Shown here: in pieces, positions 1 through 13,799 of the stretch
How the letters are laid out: every line of letters starts with the position of its first letter
How positions within the stretch are numbered: the first letter of the stretch is position 1
Assembly (NCBI GenBank): GCA_009760855.2
Contig: WPIO01000077.1
Location: 1 to 64,000, forward strand
Source: Cristatella mucedo
Taxonomy: Eukaryota; Bryozoa; Phylactolaemata; Cristatellidae
Direction: 5' to 3'
DNA length: 64,000 nucleotides
Notes under the pieces: generated by a model
What the model saw: the letters and a program-made list of their open reading frames with translations, nothing else
What the model was told of the DNA's origin: nothing
Databases searched by the model: none
Made by a program: the position numbers and the translations under genes

Positions 1-800
1 GTATCCTGCAGCCCAAAACTTAAGTGTTACCACTAGTGTCACCAACACCCTATAACAATAAGCCTAGCTCTGCCCGCCAAAAGCGAAAGGATGGGCACAA
101 AGGATCTGACAGTGGGTCTGATTGGCGAGGTCGCAGGAGCTCTTCCTGCCCCCAGTCTGTGCAGCAAAGTGGCAATCTTTGTGGGATTGGCGTATGCGCA
201 GGGCCATAACACAGGTGTGGGGCTTGGCCTGCACGAAAACGACAAAGCAACACAGGAGAAAAGTGGCCAGCGCTCCCTCTTTCCAGCTAAGCTTCTGCGG
301 TAAGCAAGGCTTGGTTGGCAATGGCAGTGGCACCCAGCGACTTCTATTCCATGCACACAGTCACCCAGACCTGAGAAACGCCATGTCAGTACATAAGAGG
401 GATTGGTCTGACAGCCTCCTCAATCCACTGCTACGGTAACAGTTGCACAGCATGCGAATTACTCCGCCTCCTCCTCCTCCCCCTCCTCCTCCTCCTAAAT
501 GCCTGCACCTCTGCATCCAGGATTGAAATAGTTAATAGGGCTGCTACTCTGGCTGCTGCATTTCAATGCAGCATTCGTTGTACTGGGAACTGCAATGGAG
601 CAAATAAACAACCAGCAGTGCCAGTACTGTAATTTGCCGTGTGGCTGCCATGGGCCTGCTCACCACCACCTCCTTCCACTCGGATGGTGTGCAATGTCAG
701 CCAGAGTCCGCCCGTTGTCTTGTCGAGGGCGCATCTGAGCGCATCCACGTGCAGGTGAGGCAGGCGGGTCAGAGATGCACGGGCGCACATGAACTCCACG

Positions 801-803
<3 letters not shown>
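1..803. other. No recognisable gene; CTC-rich tract at 466-496
   Basis: Short open frames only. A (CTC)n-like tract lies at 466-496. Nothing family-specific was recognised. Confidence 0.4.
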
Positions 804-1084
<281 letters not shown>

Positions 1085-3039
1085 AAGACTTGCTTGCCGT
1101 CAGTTCACTACTATTAAGTGTCAGCAATAAGCTCTTGGTCTAAAGCCTTTCATGATGTTCCGCACAACCAATGCACATTGTTGTTCATTGAAGGTATGAG
1201 AATTGCAGTCGTGGTGCTGGCTGCCGTGCTGGCAGTTGTCGTGACGACGGTGGATTCAGTAACTACAAATTAAGAGAATCGAAGCCTTTTACTTTTAGTT
1301 TTATCCAAAGTGTCTGGGTTGCTGCTTTGTACTTCTGAGCGTTAAGAAGCTCAAAAATGTGACTTCCTTTTTTTAGATGCAGGGCGCCTTAATCTGTGCG
1401 AATTCCTTACTACCGAAATAGCATTCATTTTCAGCTGCCTCTGTGGTGACCTAGCCAGGCTCTTCCAGAATACTCGTCGGTCTTCGTTGGCAGGGATATC
1501 CAAATGTAAGCACTCAACTTGCAAGTGGATCTGGTACCTCTTGCGGTACTCTGAGCAGATTAAAGCAACGGCTCGTATGTCACATGAATGCACCTAACTC
1601 AATTTCTTTGCATGCAGACCTCATTAGTCAGCTGACACGGACAAGAAGCAGGGCATGATTGCAAGGTACGGAAGCCGGGTGTCATCGAGGGCCGAGGGCT
1701 GCAACGCCGCCTGCCTGCCACCAGGCAGGTGGCGCTGCACTCCGACCCACTCTTGCAGCTTCATCCATTCACGCCTAGCCTGTCCTGCATACCTATGAGA
1801 GGACTGGGCCAATGACTCGAGCTGGCCCAGTTCCCACGGCAGAGAGATGGAGGCGGCGATTAATCTGCCGGTCCCTATCGAAGCGACTGGATAGCACTAA
1901 ACTTCCGCTCCGCCCCTGTCCATCGTTCGTGCAACCGCCGAACTGCGAAGCCGAGAGCACCTAACGCCGGGAATAAAACGCCGCTAACGAGAGGAGCGCG
2001 ACCAGGCCTGTGTGCACCGGTTGCCCTGTGATGGTGCGCGGTGTCGAGTGGAGCTACCGGTGTCGCATGTGCGCAGCCTCTGCGTGCGAGAGCGCTGGCA
2101 GCAGGTCTGCTGAGTCCTTGTCAAGCAGCCCTCGCCTCTGGCTGCTTGCGAGCCGACGCCAGACTAAGCGGTCTCGCTCGGAGAGGCGTCGCTGCAGCTC
2201 AGCTTGGGGTATTGGCTATGCTTGCTACGACCTGCCTGGGCAGTGACCGGAAGCCGGGCGTATCGTCTGCATAAACACGAAAGCCTAGAAGACAGGACGA
2301 TTACATCGGAAAGGGAGAGAAGGATAAACTGTGAAATGGAGCCGACCTAAAATGGATCCCTTTAGCATCTCATATTTCAAAAGGCTCATCAGAAGGATGA
2401 TCGTTTTCCATTGACATCAACTCTCCTAAGACTCCCACTGAGATACGGCCTAAGCCACATTGCAAAGCACTGATGACTAGCCGAGACGGCTGGTGTGTCG
2501 TGAAGGACTTGATCATTTGCATCGACAGCTTACGACAGATCTGAATGAACAAGCAGATAGACTCGGCCTAAGTCTGCATTCCTGAAAAGGTCGTTGTTAC
2601 ACTCGCGCACCACTGCTGACTCTGTAGAGTGATTTCCTCGAAAACCTTACTTGAACTTGCTAGGTTTGAAGTTTGGATATAAAAGTGTTGCTGGTGTCTA
2701 CGAGTGAAAGAGCAGCAGAATAACTGAGTGCAAATTGCTCATGTGTTCCTCGTCTAATGGCGACTTCATAATAAGTGGCCTGACAGCAGCCACTTTGGAA
2801 GATGCTGAGATATAACCTGAGGTTAATGACAAATATACCATAAACAGTTAAGCAGTGCAATCTAGGCATCTCAGAGGAGAACTGTAGGTATGGGGTCTAG
2901 AGGTTCACTAGTCTTTTTAGACTGTTCGACTATTAGACTTTGAGTCTAATAGTCTTTTAGACAAAGATACAAACTTCACTATGAGAGAGGGAAGAGGTAA
3001 GAAGGGGCAGAGAAGAGGGCTGCGGAAAGAGAACCATTG
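1085..3039. other. Unannotated single-copy-like stretch with a 12-bp hairpin
   Basis: About 2 kb of mixed-composition DNA with no open frame above 80 codons and no recognised repeat family. At 2928-2954 a perfect 12-bp inverted repeat with a 3-nt loop stands out. Confidence 0.4.
2928..2954. repeat. Perfect 12-bp inverted repeat, 3-nt loop
   Basis: GACTATTAGACT, then TTG, then its exact reverse complement. Related TAGACT words flank it. Role unknown. Confidence 0.85.
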
Positions 3040-3360
<321 letters not shown>

Positions 3361-3464
3361 GACGGGCGAAGACGGGGACAGGGGGCGGGAGGAGAAGAGA
3401 CGTTCGTGGGACGGATAGTAGGGGGCCCTCAGTTGCCCTGAGCATACATGCTGCACATGTAAAA

Positions 3465-3625
3465 AAAATGGCTGATTTAACAGTGTCACTTTATAGGGGC
3501 AGAAGAGTCTTAATGGCAATCACTGTCGTTTGCAGCTGGCAATGTATGGTCGCCCCTTGTAGAATTCGAACCACGATTTCGGTAGTGAAGACCAAGCACC
3601 TTACCTCCTGGTCTATCACGATCCT
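3465..3625 (-). mobile_element. SINE family B copy, tRNA-derived (minus strand)
   Basis: Read on the minus strand: a tRNA-like head with box A near 3606-3616 (TAGACCAGGAG) and box B near 3562-3575 (GTGGTTCGAATTC). The body is shared with other copies: GCCATTAAGACTCTTCTGCC, then CTGTTAAATCAGCC at its 3' end (3471-3484). The same body recurs at 12.5, 34.7, 49.8 and 61.7 kb. Confidence 0.75.
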
Positions 3626-3978
3626 ACAATATATATGAGTGTTCACTAAACTAATTCGTGCTGCCTTAGCGGTTCTATTTGCTGTGTACTAATTGAGATT
3701 TGGAAGAATCTCATAAATTGTGACCATTTCTGTCACTTATACCCACTGGTCGATCTGGGGAGAGAGCTAGCTTTCTTGGTCGGGAGGGGCGTGTAGAGTA
3801 TAGTCTCCACCAACAAGTACACGGCGGCAACCTTAGACATGCATTCTTTAACACGAAGAAGACAAATTCGATGTCAGAGAAGGCCTAAAGAGTAAAGCTC
3901 TACCCAAGCCAGTTAGATAGCACGACGGTAGTGGCACTCCGATGCCAAGGTGCCCCCTCCACAGTGGGCCACCCACAG

Positions 3979-3995
3979 CTGTCTGTCAGTCTGCC

Positions 3996-4060
<65 letters not shown>

Positions 4061-4069
4061 GCCTGTCTG
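3979..4069. repeat. (CTGT)n tetranucleotide microsatellite
   Basis: About 20 CTGT units with GCC interruptions at both ends. Confidence 0.95.
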
Positions 4070-5039
4070 GCACTGCCGACTTGCTGATCGTCGAGTGTCT
4101 GGCGCTGAGGGTCTCAGTTTGACGCTCTGGACACTCCCACTCGTTGAGATAGTTCTCGGCTCCTCACTATACTCGGTTCTCCTCAGCCAAGTGCCTCGCT
4201 CTTGCTCGCAACAGCAAACGCAGGTGCAATTTCACTGCCTGCGTCCCGGCCATTCAGAAGCAGGCGTAGGAACAGAGCAAGCCATCGCTGCTCCTCCTTG
4301 CGCTTGCCTCAAATGACAGCCCTAATCGTTCTAGTATGTCTCGTCGAGGCAACAACGCAAGGAAATGACCTAGACTCGTGATCGACAGCTGTCACCTGCT
4401 TTTTTTAACGAACCTCTGGCCCGAGGTGTCCCCGTGTCCAAGCTGACGCGGCGTGGCATCGGCTGTGTCAGCGAGCAGCCAAGAGAAAATAAACATGACG
4501 TGCTCTGCTATCGCTATGCGGGATTGCTCTTTTGAGCAAGTTTTTGGTTCGGCCAAGCGATCCAGTAGCCGCAGCTCAGGAAGGCACGCTGCTGCGGCGG
4601 GCAGTGTCACAGGCAACCGCTATCAACGACGAGTGGTTGAGCAAATCACCGACAGCCACTGGGACACACTCTGGTGCATGCCCTTACCCTATTTGGCAAG
4701 CGTCGTTTTAAAGAAATGTGCTCACTCAAGACAATGGACCGAATTTCGGCAGTCGGCAATCCCTCGTGTCCAGTTCCTTAGCTGCTGCTCATACTAAGGC
4801 TCAGCATAAGTCAGCAGCTCCAAGAAGTGAAGCTCAGCAGCGTCCTTGCAGCGGCCGGAGCGTGCAGCGCTTGAAAAAGATGAGGAAGGCTGCGCATCTG
4901 ATGCCAGTGCAGCTCAGCGAGAAAGGCCCGGAGAGAAAGCCGGAATGGGCCGTGAATAAGATCACGATTGCAAGATAAATTGCTGCACGAGGCTGGCCCG
5001 ATTGAATTCAATGACATAGTGCCAGCATCCAATCATTTT
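4070..5039. other. No recognisable gene
   Basis: Open frames of 74-114 codons overlap on both strands (for example 4453-4797) but carry no recognisable domain. The sequence becomes CAG/CTG-rich toward the degenerate trinucleotide tract at 5040. Confidence 0.35.
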
Positions 5040-5230
5040 GCTGCTACTGCTGCTCATACTTCTGCTCATGCCGCTGCATCTGATGCTTCGGCTGCTTCGG
5101 CTGCTGCTTCGGCTGCTGCTGCTGTCACTGATACTGCTGCTGTTACCACTGTCGCTGCTGCTGCCACTGCCGACACCTCTGCTGCTGCTACTGCAGCTGC
5201 TGCTGTCACTGTCATTAATACTGCTGCTGC
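5040..5230. repeat. Degenerate GCN/CTG trinucleotide tract
   Basis: About 190 bp kept in 3-base periodicity (GCTGCT with TCGGCT, CATACT and GTCACT variants). The plus frame 4968-5270 reads as Ala/Ser/Thr-rich. The period is strict but the variation lies at several codon positions, so this looks like a decaying CTG array; a low-complexity exon is possible. Confidence 0.7.
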
Positions 5231-5731
5231 CCACAGCCGGTGCCACCTCTGTAGCACTTCCTCTTCTTGATCGAGCTTGCCGGCAGTCGAAGCACGGGAA
5301 CGATTAAGAATGCATCCATTCGATGAAGCGATTCTTATAAGCTGGGACGAACCTGACAGCCGTCAATCTCTGACCGACCCCTGTACCGTCGACTGCTTAT
5401 AAGAATATGATCAGGCCGGAATAGGCATTCGTTTGATTTGCAAAAAAATCCAGGACAAAGAGTTGCTATTCTCTCAGACAGAGTATTTCTATATCCGACA
5501 TTCTTCTATGCGAAATCGACTGTATAGTGAGTGTATGGTTCGTGTCTACATCCAGTGCTATCCTGCATGCCTGGCCAAAGCCTGTAGCAACTTCTTGTCA
5601 GCTTTGCAGGCCAGAATCCGATCATAAATTTTTCACCGATCAGTGATGAGCTGAGCCGGGATGGCAGCTCTCGGGCTGACGACTGCTCGATGAGCATAGC
5701 TGTCGACAGATTGGCCATGACCAGTGACTGG
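5231..5731. other. No recognisable gene
   Basis: 500 bp of mixed sequence with only short frames. Confidence 0.35.
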
Positions 5732-7006
<1,275 letters not shown>

Positions 7007-7284
7007 GGTCACAGCTAGCTTGTGCCTAGTGCCAAGCCTGAGGTGGATCAGCTGCTGCTGACACACCTTTCATCAGCTATGAGGCATGGCATTTTTTCCA
7101 CTGTTGATTGATGAAGTGGGACCGGCAGCCAGTAGTAGGAAAACATACTGAGAGCCCAGGTTTTTAGGCAGCTAGCTCTGCTGTCTGCTGCTCCCCTCAG
7201 CGCCCAATTTTCGGCCAGAGAGCCTGGTTGGGCTCAAATCAACCGGCTTGGGTTTAGGGGTGGTCTGCAAATGACAGAAGCAAG

Positions 7285-7440
7285 CACTAGCGAATGCAAT
7301 GTAATGTATCTCGGTGATTCGGTATGCAACTCAAAGCAAAGACGCAAAGACTAAGTGGCTTCGGAAGGGCTTTCTATAGCGCTCTCAAAGCCTAAGCGGC
7401 TTTCGGTACGCATTCGCTAGCCAACAGACCAGCCTGTTGG
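7285..7440 (+). repeat. Repeat family C copy (degenerate)
   Basis: It shares AATGTAATGTATCTC, then about 95 bp later TCAAAGCCTAAGCGGCTTTC, GGTACGCATTCG and GCCA-CAGAC with the 48.2 and 59.4 kb copies. The middle part is diverged. Confidence 0.7.
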
Positions 7441-8935
7441 AGAGGCTGGAGGTGAAGGACGCTTACTGTCAGGCAGCTAATAATATGTATATCTATATAT
7501 ATATTATTGATAGTGCCTAGGGAATGGCGCAGCTCCCAACCGAACGGGTAAGGACGTCCCGTGGCATAGACATGAGAGACCAGGCCTGGCACACACTGGC
7601 ATCGACAAGCAGTAGCTCAATACCAGACTTAATTTCTAGCTGAATTGCTCTGCGGGCCGGCAGGCATCGGCAGTCCTAGCTGCTAGTTCGTGCCAGCTTA
7701 TCAGCCAAGCTCGATTGGGCTGCCACATTAGCTCGCTGGGCTATGCTAGCGCTGTGTTCACATTGGAAGAGAAAGAGCTCACCCTCTCATCCAGCCACTT
7801 CACCCCACCTAGCTGGTATCGACAACTGATTGTAACCGGATTCCAAAGCGTCAGTCAGCCTGCTCAGTCGTCTACTCAGTTGGATCGCTCCTTGTCTCTT
7901 TGCCGACAGCTCCTGGCAGGGCTCAAGGCTCGTGTGCATGCAGCCGCGTGCCGTGGCAACGAGGCACACGGCCTGCTGCTCACGTGATGTATGACCTTGA
8001 CACGGCAGGGGCGGCTCCACGCTCTGGGCCCTGTAGGGGAAGAAGGGCGACCGACAGGGGAGTTGTGAGACATGCTTAGTTAAGACGAATTCAATAGCGG
8101 AAGCATAACTCGGCCAGGCTGCTAGATCTGGCAGGGACAGTGTGGCTTGGAGGAGCAGCCACCAATGTTTGGTGTATGTGCGCTTGCTTGTGCTGCCCCA
8201 TTGCTTAGCGGCATCCGTGCCGTCCACGAGCCAATGGCAGTGCCAGAGTGCAGGAGCTGCAGGCCGCTGGCGAAAGGAGGAGGAAGAGGTAGCAACGATC
8301 ACAGTTTCCTCAAAGGCCTACACCATCGGCAGTCAGCTGTACTGGCTGAACAACTGACTAAGGCACAGCTTACGAACGAGCAGGGCCAGGCTTATAACTA
8401 CTACTAACGTAGGCAAACTTTCCTGCACCCAGTCGAAACCGCACCGTAAATATGGTTAGCTGAGGAGGTAACGAGGTAATTAGCACTGGAGGGGGCAAAG
8501 GATGGAAGTATAAATAAATGCATTGCAGCCAGCCTGTCTTTGCCAGCTGCCGGGAAAGCTGCTGGCATTACTTTGTAGTATACTGCAGCTGCTCGCGATA
8601 TGAGGCAAATATTGGCAGCACTGGTGGCTGCTACTGCTGGCTTCGCATGTGCTGCTGCTGCTGCTTGACGAGGTAGCAGCTTAGCATGCTGTGCCGACAG
8701 CTTAGTGCATCAGCTAGCCAGCCGCAGGCCCACCAACGACAGCATCTGAGACAGGCGCATTTGCTGCCTGCTGTCAAGCGTTTCTGTCAGGGTGCGCAGC
8801 TAAGCAGACTGCATTCTTTGGAAAGCCCGAGTTAATAGCTGCCACACCCCAGGTTTGTCACTGGCTGAGAATAGCAGTGTCTCCCTCAGATGCTGAAGGG
8901 GATGGGCAGTATATGATAAGTCTTAAGTTTGTGCT
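7441..8935. other. No recognisable gene; CAG/CTG-rich background
   Basis: Frames such as 7787-8302 (minus) and 8142-8407 (plus) overlap each other and show no domain. CAGCTG and GCTGCTG words are very frequent, as in decayed trinucleotide repeats. Confidence 0.35.
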
Positions 8936-9006
8936 TGTCTGTGGGTGTCTGTGGGTGTCTGTGGGTGTCTGTGGGTGTCGGTGAGTGTCTGTGAGTATCT
9001 GTGTGG
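8936..9006. repeat. 10-bp minisatellite, about 7 units
   Basis: Tandem GTCTGTGGGT units, the last ones changed to GTGAGTGTCT and GTGAGTATCT. Confidence 0.9.
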
Positions 9007-9258
9007 CTGCTTGCACCAACAGTGTAGCTATTGGTGAGAGCATGTGGCTGCTGGGACCCTATTATTCTTCGGTTAGGGTCTATTTAGTAACCAAAAAAAT
9101 CTATTGCCCATAGCTGTGCCAACCACAGATAGCTGCTGGGAGTGACTAACTGACCGGCACTCACAAAGCCAAACTCGCCCACAGGCTTGACAGGCCGGAT
9201 TTCCAAGCCACTAATCTGTCTGGCCTGAGGGCGTGATGGATTTGGCCACAGCTCAGAG

Positions 9259-9290
9259 GCTGCTGCTGATGCTGCTGCTGCTGCTGCTGT
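9259..9290. repeat. Short (CTG)n tract
   Basis: About 10 CTG units with one GAT interruption. Confidence 0.85.
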
Positions 9291-10269
9291 TACTTGTTCC
9301 TCCCCATTCACCTACCCTGCCCTGACTCACTTCAACTGCTCTGAAAGGCAGTCACAGTCGTTTGAGGATCAGCCAGGATTAGACTTGTGGGCAAGTCGGT
9401 GGGCCATTTATCAGCAATCTAGTTACAGCCGGAAAGAAAGCCTACTCCTCCCTGGAAAGTACTACTTGTAAGCAGCAGCCTGCAGCAGCTGCACTGCTCA
9501 GCTGCTGCAGCTCGGCCTGCATTGCAAGAGCCAACGAGGGCTGCCTGAGCCCTGGGCTGAGATTTCTCTAGCTGCCAGCCAAAGCAGCACTCGAAGCAGC
9601 GGCAGTGGTGGCAGTGGCACCCGCAGTGCAGCTGCGAGCACGCCAGGACGAGGCTGGCCAGGCACGTTGGGAGAGGCTGCAGGTCCTCGGCTCAACTGAG
9701 TAGGATAGCAGCCGTCGGCAGAGCCCTTGCAACTCGATGGCTGGCTCACTCATGAAACATCCGGTATATCCTGACATGGCATGTTGCATGGAACCACAGA
9801 CTTGAGGGCACTGTCACCCGATCGTTTAGAAAATAACTACATAGCCCGACCTGATCTGCAACAGATTTGTCAGACCGAGCCATATTTCTAAAGGGCAGGG
9901 CTGCACGCACGACCTTCCCAAGCGTACCTGTGGGGCGTAGCGATGCTGCGCTTCGCCAGGGAGCGACTTACATGCCCGGCAAACGTCAGCTGATCTGCAG
10001 GAAGTCAAGGGTGGTGTGAGACGTTGCTGCTGCACGCGGTCCCCACACCAACCCTCCCCAATAGTGCGACCGACAATGCTGGATAGCCAGCATCGCAGTA
10101 ATACGTGTGGACATTCCGAGACTTTGGCCGCCCGTAGCTGCGGCAGTAAGGAAATTGCTGCTTTAATCGCATGACGGTGGATTTTGAAGCAGTGGTTTCC
10201 ATTGGCATCTCGTCTTGGCCGGCTAGCAGGTGCCGATTGAGCATATAGCATATATAGCATATATACCTG

Positions 10270-10272
<3 letters not shown>
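9291..10272. other. No recognisable gene
   Basis: Overlapping short frames, CAG/CTG-rich in part (9470-9640), no domain recognised. Confidence 0.35.

Positions 10273-10339
<67 letters not shown>
10273..10339. repeat. (GT)n microsatellite
   Basis: About 33 GT units, preceded by a short ATATAGC tandem (10243-10266). Confidence 0.97.
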
Positions 10340-10340
<1 letters not shown>

Positions 10341-10412
10341 CTTCATGCACGTGCAAGTTGGGAGGTCGTTGTAGGGAACTGCAGCAGTCCTCCACCCACG
10401 CACCCACACCAA

Positions 10413-10495
10413 CCCCAACATTAGGCACACCTCGACTGAATTCGAAGGTTACACCCACCCCAACATTAGGCACACTTCGACTGATTGCGAATGTC
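10413..10495. repeat. Tandem duplication, 45-bp period
   Basis: Two copies of a unit beginning CCCCAACATTAGGCACAC, starting at 10413 and 10458, followed by TCGACTGA; differences are few. Confidence 0.9.
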
Positions 10496-12203
10496 GTCTA
10501 AAGGACGACAGGCTTAGAAGTGAAGCAGTGAAGGTCGTCGGCTCAGACACGTGCACACGATCAAACACTCGGTGCTGAGAACTTGTCGGCACCTGGTGCT
10601 CATGCACTGGAGCTCATGGTTAAGATGCTCGAACTTCACTTGCTTGCTGCAAGCCGTGGCGACAGCTGTCATTAAGGCTTTTCTGCCTCTATTTAAATGA
10701 GGTTGCTGAATCAGCCTTTACATTTACTTTGCTCGGACAGGTCTATAAGTTTACGCCTAGCCCGCCATCCTGTATGGGTTGGCCCTTTCACCGAGCCGTC
10801 CATTGGAGACGGTAAGCTCCAGATCAAAAAACGAAGAAAAAAGCTTTCTAATTCCTCGGTCAAAGACCTCTTGTTGCAGGTCCTGGCCATCGAAACCATC
10901 ATAGGCTAGAGGTAGCAGCCTCAGCAGCAGCTTCTGACCACAGTGACATCACGGCCACATCTGAGGACTAGCGCTAATTGGCAATTACACAGCATTCGGG
11001 CGGGTGTGCACTTAATGTCTTCACAATTTCTGACCGTTCTCTTTGTGCTGCCCGGCTGCGGCCGGACTCAGGTGGAATAATTAGGTGAAAAACATCCTGT
11101 TTACTTCCGGCAGCTTATTCCGGCCAAACCTCATGCAATAAACACCGACAGTGGGTTCGGCTGAGAGCACCAGCAGCTGGTAAGGTGAACGACTAATGGA
11201 TGCCGCCAGGCTAGACAAACTTTGAAAAGCATTTACTGCCAGGCGTTAACCGGGACCACGAAGACCGGCTAACTGTCCGGGCCAACTGCCAGCATTTGCA
11301 GGAGCCTCCTAGCCCAAGGCAATCAATCCCACGAGGACCTGCCGGCCATAGCAGCTTTGGACAGAAGTCTAAGCTGACTTGGGTCGTGGGTCACTGTTTG
11401 AGCATCATGATTCCAAAGCAGACAGTACTGGCATGCCAAATAGGCTCCTGCACTGAACCCAATCCATATACTGCCTGCCTGTCTTGGGTATCGTTTGGAT
11501 GGTGCTTTGCCACATCTTATCAACGTGTTAAAATAAGCATGCTTTTATTAGCAGTTTGTGTGGTATTTTAATTACTGCATTGAGGAATGGAATATCAGCT
11601 AAACTTTACTTCTCTTTACTCTTACTAGGCTTTAAGTGCCTCTGTCGTGTGGGTGTTTCGTCAATAGCAAACTTGCTGGTGCCAACTTATCTAAAGCCAT
11701 AGAAGCAGCTGGTAGAATTTCCACATCCACATGGTAATTTAATTATCGTTACCAATATAGCATAATATCATTCATTCCAATGTCATGTGGAAAATTACTC
11801 TATGCAGATTAAAACTTTATGGTATCAATGCAAACTCTCTGCTGCCGTATATGTGCATATCTGCTTCCACTGGTCATAGGTGAACATGCTCATCTGTTCG
11901 TCAGGCAGCGCTGAGACGACCACCGCGTCACCGCGGGATGCTGCCACGAAGCTGACTGGGCTGACCGACCCCCTGAGCAGCAGCAGCATCAGACTGGCTC
12001 CGGCCACCTGGCTGCTGCTGCTGCTGCTGTGGGCAGTCGTACTGGAGCTGCTGACCTGCCTTCTGGGTGGGGCCGGTTTGGAAAACTCGGTGACTGCTTG
12101 CATGCTGCTCGGTGGTGGCCCAAATGCTCTCCAGCTGAGCTCTAATTGGCTATTGGCCGGCTTGAAGGAGGCAACCAGGTGCAGAGTGCTAGCAGCTAGC
12201 TCA
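10496..12203. other. No recognisable gene
   Basis: 1.7 kb with frames of at most about 200 codons (11880-12503 plus, largely from the CTG tract) and no recognised domain or repeat family. Confidence 0.35.
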
Positions 12204-12280
12204 CTGCTGCTGCTGTTGCTGCTGTCACTACTACTACTGCCGCCGCCGCTGCTGCTGCTGCTGCTGTTGCTGCTCCCATC
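12204..12280. repeat. Imperfect (CTG)n tract
   Basis: CTG units mixed with TTG, CTA and CCG in strict 3-base period. Confidence 0.85.
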
Positions 12281-12496
12281 TGTCATAGCAGCAGACCCAA
12301 TCTCTGGCTCTCTCTCACTTCAGTCACAGGCTGCAGACTTTGCTGTAGTGGCAGCAGCCGCTACAGCGGTGCGTCGTGGGCAGCGGTGGCAGGTGGCAGC
12401 CGCTGCCCGACGGCTTGCTGCACGCTTTCGAGTTTTCAAGCTGCTCGAAATCCTGGCCAATCAGTGTCCTGCAACTGTTGTCGGTTGTTTGCCATC

Positions 12497-12650
12497 AGCC
12501 TAGCCCAGCAGGCAAGGTGCTCACTCTTCACGATCAAGGTCATGGGTTCGAATCCTGCAGTTGGGCGATTCTTTATTGCCAACTGCAAGCAGTAGTGACA
12601 GCCGAAAAGGCTCTTCTGCTGCTATACAAATGTGGCTGTTAAATCAGCTA
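12497..12650 (+). mobile_element. SINE family B copy, complete (plus strand)
   Basis: Box A TAGCCCAGCAGG (12501-12512) and box B GGGTTCGAATCC (12544-12555) match the tRNA internal promoter consensus almost perfectly, at tRNA-like spacing. The body then has GATTCTTTATTGCC, GCAAGCAGTAGTGA, AAGGCTCTTCTGC and CTATACAAA, ending GGCTGTTAAATCAGCT. One of the best-preserved copies in the window. Confidence 0.85.
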
Positions 12651-13043
12651 AGATTGTTTAGGCAGCCAAATAAACAAACTTGCTAGCTCGTTTGAACGAC
12701 AGCGGTCTCCGTGCCTCACACCCATTGTGTTGCTTTCCTCAGTTTTCAACCTAAAAAGGGGAGCACAGCTGTATATCATAAGGCTGTAACGACTCAGTGC
12801 TCACTGCTCTGCCCCTTTAAGCCTTACAAACCGCTTGAGTGCAAGCCTTCAGAGACACATTTTCTTTGGTGAATGCACATTATCGATGCCGAGGACGGTC
12901 GCCAGCAGTAACAGCTTTCGGAATTTCAGGCGACATTTTACCCTGCACCCAGAGGGCTGCCACGGGGGGGGCAGCTTGCAACGCCATCGGCCAAGGCTGC
13001 CCCGTGTCGATGCGTTCGTGCTCACCGAACAGGAAGCACATGG
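12651..13043. other. No recognisable gene
   Basis: Short overlapping frames only. Confidence 0.3.
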
Positions 13044-13079
13044 GTGCATGCATGCATTCATGCATGCATGCATGCATCA
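13044..13079. repeat. (TGCA)n self-complementary tetranucleotide tract
   Basis: About eight TGCA units with one TTCA variant. Each unit is a palindrome. Confidence 0.9.
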
Positions 13080-13487
13080 ATCGCACTAATGAAATCACAC
13101 TCGAGCTGACCCGGTATAAGTGTGCAGAAGCATACCAGCAAGTCGGCTGGTGCTCTGCAGCTCCCTCATGCCAGTCCTTGAAGGTGTGCATTGAGCACGG
13201 GAAGGCTTGCTGCTCTGAATGTCGGAGCTGATGAAGGTCAATCAATAACCAGAGATGACCAAGGTCAAGGACTAGCCCTCCTTGGAAAACTTTCTGCGCA
13301 TGTTTGCTAGCAGGGATTGAGCCGCCACCATAGCGTGCTACTGAGTGTTTGTCACCGAGCTGGAACTGAAATAACCGGTGCTTGCAGGGTGCATTTATTT
13401 CGTGCCATGGCATCCTGAGCAATACTCCTGCTATCGTCAACGTATAGCCATTGACATGGCATGACGACAGACATACAGTTGAATTGT

Positions 13488-13626
13488 GTGGTATAATTCA
13501 TATGTATAGTGCCCTAAGAGAACTTGATCTCTATTCAGACACTTCACATATGTCTCCATGCCCCACGACTTCAGCCAGACCTTGGTCGGGGCGAGCACTT
13601 TAACAGCTGGACCAAACCAGCTCGGC
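13488..13626 (-). mobile_element. SINE family A copy (minus strand)
   Basis: Minus-strand reading: tRNA-like head (GGTTTGGTCCAGCTG, then GACCAAGGTCTGGCTG), a degenerate box B region, then the family A body: CATATGTGAAGTGTCTGAAT, AGAGATCAAGTTCTCTTAGG, GCACTATACATATGAATTA. The body matches the copies at 15.0, 16.9, 33.6 and 61.6 kb. Confidence 0.75.
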
Positions 13627-13642
13627 ATGAAGGAGAAAAAGT

Positions 13643-13659
13643 GTATATATATATATATA

Positions 13660-13690
<31 letters not shown>

Positions 13691-13740
13691 ATTTATTTAT
13701 ATTTATATATATATATATATATTACACACACGCACGCATG

Positions 13741-13799
<59 letters not shown>

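Noticed and set aside
8936-9006. CRISPR-like array
   Set aside because: Contiguous tandem 10-mers with no spacers in eukaryotic sequence; a minisatellite.
12501-12570. Functional tRNA gene
   Set aside because: Boxes A and B are good, but the acceptor stem does not close and the same body follows every copy, so it is a SINE head. Same reasoning for 15.0, 34.7, 49.8 and 59.8 kb.
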